From contig CAJXAU010000013.1 in assembly GCA_913050205.1 (NCBI GenBank), forward strand, positions 1-14,116: 14,116 nucleotides of DNA, in the 5' to 3' direction. A program made the position numbers and the translations under genes. This DNA is from an uncultured Verrucomicrobiota bacterium. Lineage in GTDB: Bacteria > Verrucomicrobiota > Verrucomicrobiia > Limisphaerales > UBA1096. The notes beneath the pieces were generated by a model that searched no databases, was not told the origin of the DNA, and saw nothing but the letters and a program-made list of their open reading frames with translations. Positions 7,097-13,648 of the stretch are shown here, piece by piece. The first letter of the stretch is position 1; each line of letters begins with the position of its first letter.

Positions 7097-8407
7097 ATGG
7101 GACGATTTGAAAAACACTGCTTGGCCACCCCGGTGATGCTTGCCGCTTGGCTGGTCACGATTGGCGTAACCACACCGGTATTGGCGGAGAATCAACCGGG
7201 GCGCTGGGACCACGAAATTGAAGCGTTCCTCAAGGCTGATCGTGCCAAGGCGCCAAAGCAAAATCGAACGCTGTTTATCGGCAGCTCCAGCATAAAGCGC
7301 TGGGAATCTCTGGAGCAGGAGTTTCGGTCGTCGGTGGGCACGGTGATTCGCCGCGGCTTCGGCGGTTCTGGGATTCAGGATGCCATTCACTATGCGGATC
7401 GGATTATTCTGCCGTACAAACCCCGGCAGATCGTGTTGTACGCCGGCGGTCACGAACTGCGCAAAGGGGCATCACCTGCGGAGGTATTGGGTTATTTCAA
7501 ATCGTTCACGCGGCGTATTCGAACCGAGCTGCCACGCACTCGAATCGCTTTCATCTCAATTAAGCCCAGTCCGAAACATTGGGCTGAATCCAACAAAACA
7601 AAAGAAACCAACAAGCTTGTCCGCTCGTTTTGCAACAGCGACAAGCTGCTGGATTTCATCGACGTCTGGACTCCAATGCTTGGCACCGATGGTAAGCCGA
7701 AGCCGGAACTTTACGTGGCGGATCAGTTGCACCTGAGCGCAGCCGGTTATGCTGCCTGGACGGCTGCCATCAAACCGGTGCTAGCCGCGAACTCGCGCGC
7801 CTATTACAGCAGCCCGGAACGCTGGGAGAGCACTATCTCCGCATTTGAAGAGGCTGACAAAAAACAACCGCCTACTCCCGGTGGAATCGTTTTCATCGGC
7901 AGCTCGAGTATCCGCGGCTGGAAAACACTCAAACAGGATTTCCCGGGGCAGCCGGTGATCAATCGCGGATTCGGTGGCTCAGAAATCATCGACTCGATCT
8001 ATTTTGCCGATCGCATCGTGATTCCGTACAAGCCTAGTCACGTGGTGCTCTATGCCGGCGACAACGACACGTCGCGCGGCAAAACCCCGGAAATCATTCT
8101 GGCGCACTTCAAGCAGTTCGTGAAGGCAATCCACAGCAAGTTACCCGAGGCGAGAGTTTCCTTCATCACCATCAAGCCAAGCCTTAGCCGCTGGAAGTTG
8201 GCCGGCAAAATGAGTGAGGCCAACAGTCTGGTGCGAGACCATTGTAAGTCGGACGACCGGCTTGAGGTCATCGACATTTGGCAGCCGATGTTGGGGGACG
8301 ACGGCAAGCCAAGGCGCGAGCTGTTTGTTGGTGATGGACTGCATCTCAATGCCAAGGGCTATGCGCTTTGGACGAAAGTCGTCGCGCCGCACCTGACCAA
8401 GCGTTGA
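7097..8407 (+). CDS. Secreted tandem SGNH/GDSL hydrolase
   Basis: A 436-aa predicted exported esterase or acylhydrolase made of two SGNH domains. A signal peptide (about 1-30, cleavage after VLA) precedes domain 1 (about 37-230) and domain 2 (about 243-436), which are clearly related. In domain 2 all four blocks are present: GSSS with Ser270, GFGGS with Gly294, GDND with Asn323, and DGLH with Asp413/His416. In domain 1 the Ser (Ser64), Gly (Gly90) and Asp209/His212 are kept, but the block III Asn is His119 (YAGGHE). Domain 1 may therefore be weakened or inactive. The substrate is unknown; in this lineage such enzymes may remove acyl groups from polysaccharides, which is inference. folE2 follows after 34 bases. 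Confidence 0.93.
   Translation: MGRFEKHCLATPVMLAAWLVTIGVTTPVLAENQPGRWDHEIEAFLKADRAKAPKQNRTLFIGSSSIKRWESLEQEFRSSVGTVIRRGFGGSGIQDAIHYADRIILPYKPRQIVLYAGGHELRKGASPAEVLGYFKSFTRRIRTELPRTRIAFISIKPSPKHWAESNKTKETNKLVRSFCNSDKLLDFIDVWTPMLGTDGKPKPELYVADQLHLSAAGYAAWTAAIKPVLAANSRAYYSSPERWESTISAFEEADKKQPPTPGGIVFIGSSSIRGWKTLKQDFPGQPVINRGFGGSEIIDSIYFADRIVIPYKPSHVVLYAGDNDTSRGKTPEIILAHFKQFVKAIHSKLPEARVSFITIKPSLSRWKLAGKMSEANSLVRDHCKSDDRLEVIDIWQPMLGDDGKPRRELFVGDGLHLNAKGYALWTKVVAPHLTKR
7205..8404 (+). repeat. Internal domain duplication of the SGNH hydrolase
   Basis: Two direct, diverged copies of one domain lie at about 7205-7786 and 7823-8404, joined by a short linker. The similarity is at protein level (shared FIGSSSI, RGFGGS, DRI, PYKP, IKPS, PML-DGKP-EL, LHL--GYA-W). 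The copies differ at many positions, so the duplication is old. Confidence 0.85.
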
Positions 8408-8441
8408 TTTATCGTCGTTTGGCAAAGGGACTCTTGCTACG

Positions 8442-9260
8442 ATGACCGCGATGGCAAACGAGCCTTCATCAACTGCCGCCGCGACCTCCCCGCTCCACGA
8501 CGAGCAAAACACGAGGGACACCCGGGAACTGCCAATCGACAAGGTCGGTGTTCGCGGACTTCGATTCCCCATTCAGGTACGCGACCGCGCCCACGCGGTG
8601 CAAAACACCGTTGCCACCATCGGCATGTTTGTTGACCTGCCGATGGAATTCAAGGGCACGCACATGAGCCGATTCGTTGAGGTGCTCAACTCGCACGGGG
8701 AGATGATCCACGTCGAGAACATCCCCGACCTGCTTGACAGCATGCAGCAGCGGCTCAAGGCCAACACCTCGCATCTCGAGATTGAGTTTCCGTATTTTAT
8801 CACCAAAAAAGCACCGGTCACCGAACGCGAGGGCTTGATGGATTACAACGTACGATTCGAGGCCAATGCCACCGGCACAGAGATCGATTTCGTCATGACG
8901 CTGCGGATTCCGGTCGCAACACTTTGCCCATGCTCCAAGGCGATCAGTGAATACGGTGCCCACAACCAGCGCGGCGAGGTCACGGTGGCCATCCGCTCGT
9001 CGGAGACGGTGTGGATTGAGGACCTGATCGAGCTCGTCGAGGAGTCCGCCAGTTGCGAGCTGTACTCACTACTCAAGCGGCCGGATGAAAAAGCCGTTAC
9101 CGAGCGGGCGTACGAAAATCCGGTGTTCGTCGAGGACCTCGTTCGCAACATCGTTCTGCGGCTCAAGTCGCATGAACATGTCACATGGTATCGGGTTGAG
9201 GCAGAGAATTTCGAGAGCATTCATAACCACAACGCCTACGCCTGTATTGAGAAAAGCTGA
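8442..9260 (+). CDS. folE2: GTP cyclohydrolase FolE2 (type IB)
   Basis: FolE2 makes 7,8-dihydroneopterin triphosphate from GTP, the first step of folate (and queuosine-type) pterin synthesis. It is unrelated in sequence to FolE and can use metals other than zinc. The protein is 272 aa. Family marks are DKVGVRGLRFPIQV (about 33-46), the strongly conserved PVATLCPCSKAISEYGAHNQRGEV (about 157-180) with Cys162, Cys164 and His174, the EESASCELYSLLKRPDEK stretch (about 200-217), and ENFESIHNHNAYA near the end. Two starts are possible, ATG 8442 or ATG 8451; an AAAGGGA lies 11 bases before the first. No other folate gene is adjacent and no zinc-regulator box was identified, so regulation is unknown. 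Confidence 0.97.
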   Translation: MTAMANEPSSTAAATSPLHDEQNTRDTRELPIDKVGVRGLRFPIQVRDRAHAVQNTVATIGMFVDLPMEFKGTHMSRFVEVLNSHGEMIHVENIPDLLDSMQQRLKANTSHLEIEFPYFITKKAPVTEREGLMDYNVRFEANATGTEIDFVMTLRIPVATLCPCSKAISEYGAHNQRGEVTVAIRSSETVWIEDLIELVEESASCELYSLLKRPDEKAVTERAYENPVFVEDLVRNIVLRLKSHEHVTWYRVEAENFESIHNHNAYACIEKS

Positions 9261-9270
9261 CGTCATCGGC

Positions 9271-10386
9271 ATGCAAATCGTTTCCCGCATTTTCCTGATC
9301 ATCGCACTTGGCCTGGCCGCCACTTGGCCAAGCGAAGCGACTGCACAAACGAGCGTCCAACTGGAGGCGCTCAAGAGGCTGAAGAATCTCGATATCGAGG
9401 CGAATCCGGCGCTCAAGAAAGTTGTCCTGAACATCCTCGAGGCGTCGCGGGGCAAACCGGCGTTCGTGGAGATCGTGCGCGATTTCAAACTCAAGGGACA
9501 TGAGGCGGAGTTGATCCGGTTCGCCCAGGCGCACCCGAAGGATTCCACCGGCGTCGAGGCGCTGCGCTTGGCCCTCACTGAGCCGGGGCTCAAGCTCATC
9601 AACGCCGCGATCAACGGCAACGATGCCAAGGCCGCCTTGGCAACCACCCAGGCCTTGGCCAACGCGCAATCACCCAAGGGCGAACCGATCCTGTTGAACG
9701 CCGCCAAGCACGACAAAAAGCCGCTCGCCCTCCGCGCGGCTGCGGTCAACGGCTTGGCCAAGTCCAAGACCGGTGCCGGGGCATTGATCAAGGCCGCACA
9801 AGCCGGGGAGCTTGGGGCCGACCTCAACTTTACCGCCGGCAACGCACTGCGCAGTGTCCGCTGGAAGGAAATTAGCACGGCTGCGGCCAAGCTCTTCCCC
9901 GCGCCACAGGGGCTTGGCCAAGCGCTGCCGCCGCTGGCCAAGCTGGTCGCTATGAAGGGCGACATCGCCAATGGAGAAAAGGTGTTCTTCCGGCCGCAAA
10001 GCGCCTGCTCCACCTGCCATCAGGTCAACGGCAAGGGGATCGACTTCGGCCCAAAGCTCTCCGGCATCGGCACCAAGCTTGGCAAGGAGGCGCTGTACAT
10101 CTCCATCCTTGAGCCAAGCGCCGGAATTTCTTTCGGCTACGAGGCTTGGCTGCTGAAGCTGAAAAACGGAGCCGAGGCGCTGGGTGTTATCACCAGCAAA
10201 ACGAACGACGAAATCACGCTCACGGTGCCGGGCGGTATCTCGACCACGCACAAGACAGCCGACATCGTGAGCCGCACACAACTACCTACCAGCATCATGC
10301 CAGCTGGGCTGCAGGCAACGATGACTCCGCAGGAGCTGGTGGACATGATCACCTATCTCGCCAGCCTCAAGCAGGCCAAGCCGTAG
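9271..10386 (+). CDS. Secreted c-type haem protein (Pirellula/Verrucomicrobium-type haem-binding domain)
   Basis: A 371-aa exported protein. The frame is open earlier, but that part overlaps folE2; the ATG at 9271 begins a good signal peptide (about 1-26, cleavage after ATA). Residues 27-225 are Ala/Leu/Lys-rich helices that look like HEAT-type repeats. The C-terminal domain (about 228-371) has one haem motif, CSTCH (Cys246, Cys249, His250), and a candidate axial Met343 in SIMPAGL, the pattern of the haem-binding domain widespread in Planctomycetes and Verrucomicrobia. Electron transfer in the periplasm is the likely role, with the redox partner unknown. The gene starts 10 bases after folE2 and is followed after 44 bases by a secreted hydrolase. 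It carries four exact TTGGCCAA palindromes, the most of any gene here. Confidence 0.93.
   Translation: MQIVSRIFLIIALGLAATWPSEATAQTSVQLEALKRLKNLDIEANPALKKVVLNILEASRGKPAFVEIVRDFKLKGHEAELIRFAQAHPKDSTGVEALRLALTEPGLKLINAAINGNDAKAALATTQALANAQSPKGEPILLNAAKHDKKPLALRAAAVNGLAKSKTGAGALIKAAQAGELGADLNFTAGNALRSVRWKEISTAAAKLFPAPQGLGQALPPLAKLVAMKGDIANGEKVFFRPQSACSTCHQVNGKGIDFGPKLSGIGTKLGKEALYISILEPSAGISFGYEAWLLKLKNGAEALGVITSKTNDEITLTVPGGISTTHKTADIVSRTQLPTSIMPAGLQATMTPQELVDMITYLASLKQAKP
9912..9923. repeat. TTGGCCAA-family palindrome (12 bases) in the haem-protein gene
   Basis: GCTTGGCCAAGC, read as Leu-Gly-Gln-Ala. Other exact cores in the same gene are at 9324-9331, 9655-9662 and 9754-9761. Confidence 0.85.
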
Positions 10387-10404
10387 CCCAACCGCTTTAC
10401 AAAC

Positions 10405-10428
10405 CGGCAGCGCTTGGCCAAGCTGCCG
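10405..10428 (+). promoter_or_regulatory. Palindrome-based hairpin covering the ribosome-binding region of the isochorismatase-like gene
   Basis: CGGCAG (10405-10410) pairs with CTGCCG (10423-10428), and CTT with AAG in the core, with a GGCC loop and a 2-base bulge (10411-10412). The structure ends two bases before the ATG at 10431, so it would cover the place where a ribosome-binding site should be. A role in translation control is inferred from position only. Confidence 0.45.
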
Positions 10429-10430
10429 CC

Positions 10431-11315
10431 ATGCAAAACACTCGCTTGGCCCTGGCCACATGCTTCGGATTTTTTGTCGCCGCCACCATGGCTTACTCTG
10501 CACCCATCACGTTCAAGGCACGCTCGCAGGCGCTCTCCGCGACGAGCGGCGGCAAGTATCAATCGGTCGAGTCCGAGGTCACCTGGGAGGCCGGCAAGAC
10601 TGCCGTCATCGTGGTCGACATGTGGGACGACCACTGGTGCCCCAACGCAGCCAAGCGCGTGGTCGAGATGGCCAAGCCGATGAACGCCGTCATCAAGCAG
10701 GCCCGAGAGAAAGGCATGCTCATCATTCACGCCCCCAGCTCGACGGTCGATTTTTACAAGGGCACACCGGCCCGCAAGCGTGCTCAAAACGCCCCCGGTG
10801 CCAAGCCGCCCAAGCCACTCTCCAAGGACGTTCGCTGGGGCACCAACTGGTGCTGGCCGGACAAGTTCCGCGAAACCGAACTGCCGATCGACGACACCGA
10901 CATGGGCTGCGATTGCGAAGAGGAATATCCCATCCGCGAGGCGTGGACGCGCCAGATCGACCTCATCGAGATCGACGACGAGCGCGATGCCATCACCGAC
11001 AACGGGCAGGAAACCTACAATCTGCTCGCGCAACACGGTATCGAGAATGTCATTCTCATGGGCGTGCACTTGAACATGTGTGTCCTCGGCCGGCCGGTCG
11101 GTATCCGGCAGATGGTCAACATCGGCAAAAACGTCGTCCTCATGCGCGACATGACCGACACGATGTACAACCCGAAAAAGCGGCCATTCGTCAGCCACTT
11201 CGAAGGCACCGATCTGGTGGTGAAACACGTCGAGAAATTCTGGTGCCCCTCCATCACCAGCACGGCCATCAGCGGCAAGGCGCCGTTTCGGTTCAAGAAC
11301 GATCCGCGAAAATAA
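10431..11315 (+). CDS. Secreted isochorismatase-fold cysteine hydrolase
   Basis: A 294-aa protein of the isochorismatase/nicotinamidase fold. The ATG at 10431 starts a signal peptide (about 1-23, cleavage after AYS); a longer open frame upstream lies inside the preceding gene and is not real. The catalytic Asp is in VIVVDMWDDHW (Asp63) and the nucleophile is Cys217 in GVHLNMCVLGRP, the usual position after a Gly-Val strand. Between them is a long, Cys- and Asp-rich insert (about 105-190, including GCDCEEEYP) not found in small nicotinamidases. The substrate is unknown; periplasmic location makes a role in isochorismate metabolism unlikely. It follows the haem protein by 44 bases with the hairpin in between, so the two may be co-expressed. 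Confidence 0.9.
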   Translation: MQNTRLALATCFGFFVAATMAYSAPITFKARSQALSATSGGKYQSVESEVTWEAGKTAVIVVDMWDDHWCPNAAKRVVEMAKPMNAVIKQAREKGMLIIHAPSSTVDFYKGTPARKRAQNAPGAKPPKPLSKDVRWGTNWCWPDKFRETELPIDDTDMGCDCEEEYPIREAWTRQIDLIEIDDERDAITDNGQETYNLLAQHGIENVILMGVHLNMCVLGRPVGIRQMVNIGKNVVLMRDMTDTMYNPKKRPFVSHFEGTDLVVKHVEKFWCPSITSTAISGKAPFRFKNDPRK

Positions 11316-11402
11316 CGCCGAGCACATCGGCATTCCGGGCTTGAAAACCGACTGGGGTTCGTTACGTTCGCGCCCGTTTCTCGCAGAAACGAAGAACTGA
11401 TC

Positions 11403-11966
11403 ATGCCTTCAGGAAACGATCTTCGAAAGGGAATGGCCATCAAGCACAAAGGCGAGGTGGCTGTCGTGTTGGAGTGTCAACATCGCACACCGGGCAACCT
11501 CCGCGCGTTTGTGCAGGCCACGCTCCGGAGCATTCGCACCGGCAAGTCGTTTGATATCCGACTAAGTTCCACGGAGAAAATCGAGGTCGTCCCGCTCGAC
11601 CACCGCAAGATGGAATACAGCTACCGCGACGGCGATGATTTCGTCTTCACTGATCCCGACACCTACGAGCCGGTTACAATCACTCCCGATCTGGTCGGCG
11701 AAGCCGTCGATTACATGGTGGAAAACTGCCTCGTGGAGATCACCTTCATCGAGGAGAACCCAGCCGTGGTTGAACTGCCTTCCAGCGTGGTGCTCACCGT
11801 TTCCGAGGCACCAGAGGGGGTCAAGGGCGATTCCACAACAAACGTGATGAAAACCGTCACCCTCGAGACCGGCAAAAACATTCAGGCCCCGCTATTCATC
11901 AAGACAGGCGAACGGATCAAGGTGGACACGCGCGAAGGCAAATACATGGAGCGCGTCAACAAGTAG
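11403..11966 (+). CDS. efp: Translation elongation factor P, Asn-tip variant
   Basis: EF-P binds the ribosome between the P and E sites and relieves stalling at consecutive prolines. The protein is 187 aa with the usual three beta-barrel domains: a KOW-like N-terminal domain (about 1-64), the middle OB domain (about 66-128) and the C-terminal OB domain (about 130-187, with GDSTTNVMKTVTLETG). The domain I tip loop reads TPGNLRAF (29-36). Aligned with E. coli PGKGQAF, Asn32 replaces the lysine modified in E. coli and B. subtilis, and it is not the arginine rhamnosylated in Pseudomonas. The 87-base spacer upstream (11316-11402) shows no promoter I can support; GAAGAA is the only purine-rich stretch near the ATG. 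A strong terminator follows. Confidence 0.97.
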   Translation: MPSGNDLRKGMAIKHKGEVAVVLECQHRTPGNLRAFVQATLRSIRTGKSFDIRLSSTEKIEVVPLDHRKMEYSYRDGDDFVFTDPDTYEPVTITPDLVGEAVDYMVENCLVEITFIEENPAVVELPSSVVLTVSEAPEGVKGDSTTNVMKTVTLETGKNIQAPLFIKTGERIKVDTREGKYMERVNK

Positions 11967-11990
11967 ACTGCGGAAAAGAATCTGGAAATG

Positions 11991-12020
11991 CCCCGCTTGG
12001 CCAAGCGGGGTGTTTTTTTT
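11991..12020 (+). terminator. Intrinsic terminator after efp built from the iterated palindrome
   Basis: A perfect 20-base palindrome (11991-12010: CCCCGC, TTGGCCAA, GCGGGG) is followed by TG and eight T residues. The hairpin has an 8-bp stem and a GGCC loop. It lies 25 bases after the efp stop and before the convergent kinase gene. On the other strand an A-run precedes the hairpin but no T-run follows, so it should act mainly on the efp transcript. Confidence 0.92.
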
Positions 12021-12028
12021 GCACCCTG

Positions 12029-13084
12029 CTATAGGGGCTTCTCCAGCTTGGGCCGATACTTGTATTTCTTGGCCAAGGCCTGGACGCTGCGAAGGGATTT
12101 CATCCCCCCCGTGCACGAGGCATGCGACAGGCAGGCCGCTGCTGCACAGACTGCAGTCTGCAGGCACTTGTCCAGTTCCCATCCCTCATGCAGGCCAAGC
12201 AGCATTCCCGTGGCAAAAGCATCCCCGGCACCTGCTGCGCCGACAATGTCCTTGGCCGGAATTCGCAGCGACGATTGCAGGACGTCCTCTCCCTTGCGCG
12301 TCCGCACAAAGCCTCCCTCAGGAAAATGGATCACCACAAGTTCACCGACACCAAGCTGGAGTAGTGCGCCGGCCGCGTGCCGCAACGCCACGGTATCCAG
12401 TTTGCCGTTGTCCTGCCGAATTTTGAACCCGGTCGTCTTGCCTGCCTCGATTTCGTTCAGGATGCAATAGTCGGTGTACTGAAGCGCCGGGGTGATGACA
12501 TCCGCGAAACGATCGCTGTCCTCGCTCACGGCGTCGATGCTGGTCTTGAGGCCGGCCGACTGCGCTGCAGCCAGCAACTTGGCCGCCTTGGTGCCGAATT
12601 TTTTATCCGGCCCATCGAGCGTCTGCATCAAAAGTAGATAGCCGAGGTGAAAAAAACGGGCCTTGGTTTTAGAGAAATTCAAGTCACGACCATCCCAGAC
12701 GGCGTTCGCACCTTGGTTGTGAAAAAACGTGCGGTTGCCTCCCTTGAGTTCCGTCATGACATCCGTGTAGGAGGTCGGGGCGGCAGCGGTGGTGGTCAGG
12801 AACTTGGTGTCGATCTTGAACTTTTTACAGTCGTCCAAAATCAACTGGCCGAAGGTGTCTTTGCCAACCAGACCCGCGGCGGAGAGTGGAACACCCGCCC
12901 CGAGCTTGGCCAAGTTCACCAACAAGTTGTAGGGCGATCCGCCGGTTCCAGTCACGGCCGCACCGTGGATATTGGCAAGCTGCTCCCGCTGCGGGTACAC
13001 GTCGATCATTTTGACTTGGTCAATGATCCAGTTTCCACCGGCGAGAATTCCCGAGCGCTTGGGGGCTTTTTTGGCCTCGGACAT
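12029..13084 (-). CDS. PfkB-family carbohydrate/nucleoside kinase
   Basis: A cytoplasmic 351-aa ribokinase-fold kinase. The PfkB signature 1 region is GTGGSPYNLLVNLAKLGA (about 46-63). Signature 2 is AAGAGDAFATGMLLGLHEG (about 283-301) with catalytic base Asp288 in the anion hole GAGD. NEIEAG (about 210-215) matches the NxxE metal site. The start at ATG 13084 is chosen because the region upstream in frame lacks similarity and covers the spacer and the NusG-like gene. Adenosine kinase-, ribokinase- and fructokinase-like relatives all look alike here, so the substrate cannot be called. It lies 53 bases downstream of the NusG-like gene in the same direction and is probably in the tyrS operon. 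No ribosome-binding site is visible. Confidence 0.92.
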   Translation of the reverse strand: MSEAKKAPKRSGILAGGNWIIDQVKMIDVYPQREQLANIHGAAVTGTGGSPYNLLVNLAKLGAGVPLSAAGLVGKDTFGQLILDDCKKFKIDTKFLTTTAAAPTSYTDVMTELKGGNRTFFHNQGANAVWDGRDLNFSKTKARFFHLGYLLLMQTLDGPDKKFGTKAAKLLAAAQSAGLKTSIDAVSEDSDRFADVITPALQYTDYCILNEIEAGKTTGFKIRQDNGKLDTVALRHAAGALLQLGVGELVVIHFPEGGFVRTRKGEDVLQSSLRIPAKDIVGAAGAGDAFATGMLLGLHEGWELDKCLQTAVCAAAACLSHASCTGGMKSLRSVQALAKKYKYRPKLEKPL

Positions 13085-13137
13085 TGCGAAAGGGAAAAGC
13101 TGCCAACAATTCCGCCGCTTGGCCAGCCTTGAGTTGT

Positions 13138-13647
13138 TTAAACCAGCTCGAGAGTCCCGGTCTGAACTTTGACCGCAGCCGCTTGGCCAATGAAATCCAG
13201 CCGCAACAAAACAGTGGTCATGCCGAAGCGTTCCTCCACCCAACCTTCCTGCCCCTGTAGTGGGCCGGACTTGACGAGAACCCTCGCGCCGACCTCGATT
13301 GTCGGTTCCAGCCGAATCTCCACCCCTTGTTCCAACGCAAAAAGAATGTCTGCTAACTGGTCTTCAAACTCCTGCTGATCAACGACTTCCAGCATGTTCG
13401 CCACGTAGTTGCTCTGGATTGCCACTTTGCGCGTCTCTTGGTTGAGCCGGAGAAAAACGTACCCGGGAAAAAGGGGTTTATCGAAGGAGACCTCCTTGCC
13501 CCGATACTTTTTGATGCTCTTGTACGTCGGCAGCGTGGTTGGGAAATTGTAAATCTTCCCGTGCTCAACGAGTTTCTTTTCGCAGCGCGGCCTCACATGC
13601 GCCACGTACCATTCCAGCCCGTCGTCTCTGGTTTGACCTTCCTCCAT
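13138..13647 (-). CDS. NusG/RfaH-like transcription elongation factor
   Basis: A 169-aa NusG-superfamily protein. The NGN domain (about 11-105) starts with WYVAHVRPRCEKKL and contains KPLFPGYVFLRL (57-68), typical of the part that binds the RNA polymerase clamp. The KOW domain (about 117-169) has VGARVLVKSGPLQGQEGWV. It is a little shorter than housekeeping NusG and is not next to secE or rplK, so it is more likely a specialised paralogue (RfaH, LoaP or UpxY type) acting on particular operons. The ATG follows the tyrS TAA stop by one base and has no ribosome-binding site, so translation is probably coupled to tyrS. A TTGGCCAA palindrome (13183-13190) encodes part of FIGQAAAV near the C terminus. 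Confidence 0.9.
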   Translation of the reverse strand: MEEGQTRDDGLEWYVAHVRPRCEKKLVEHGKIYNFPTTLPTYKSIKKYRGKEVSFDKPLFPGYVFLRLNQETRKVAIQSNYVANMLEVVDQQEFEDQLADILFALEQGVEIRLEPTIEVGARVLVKSGPLQGQEGWVEERFGMTTVLLRLDFIGQAAAVKVQTGTLELV

Positions 13648-13648
13648 T

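Noticed and set aside
9085..9270. Upstream extension of the haem-protein reading frame
   Set aside because: It overlaps folE2 in another frame; the signal peptide starts at 9271.
9069..10013. Long minus-strand open frame (314 codons)
   Set aside because: It is the shadow of the Ala/Leu-rich haem-protein gene and folE2; composition is low-complexity Ser/Ala and no motif is seen.
10146..10430. Upstream extension of the isochorismatase-like reading frame
   Set aside because: It overlaps the haem-domain gene in another frame and would bury the signal peptide starting at 10431.
10353..11333. Long minus-strand open frame (326 codons)
   Set aside because: It mirrors the hydrolase gene, whose signal peptide and catalytic motifs are convincing; the His/Val/Asp-rich translation is typical of an antisense shadow.
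11341..11369. Possible efp promoter (TTGAAA)
   Set aside because: No recognisable -10 hexamer lies at 16-18 bases downstream.
1657..13190. CRISPR or tandem repeat array from the repeated palindromes
   Set aside because: Copies are short, irregularly spaced and mostly inside genes; there are no regular spacers.
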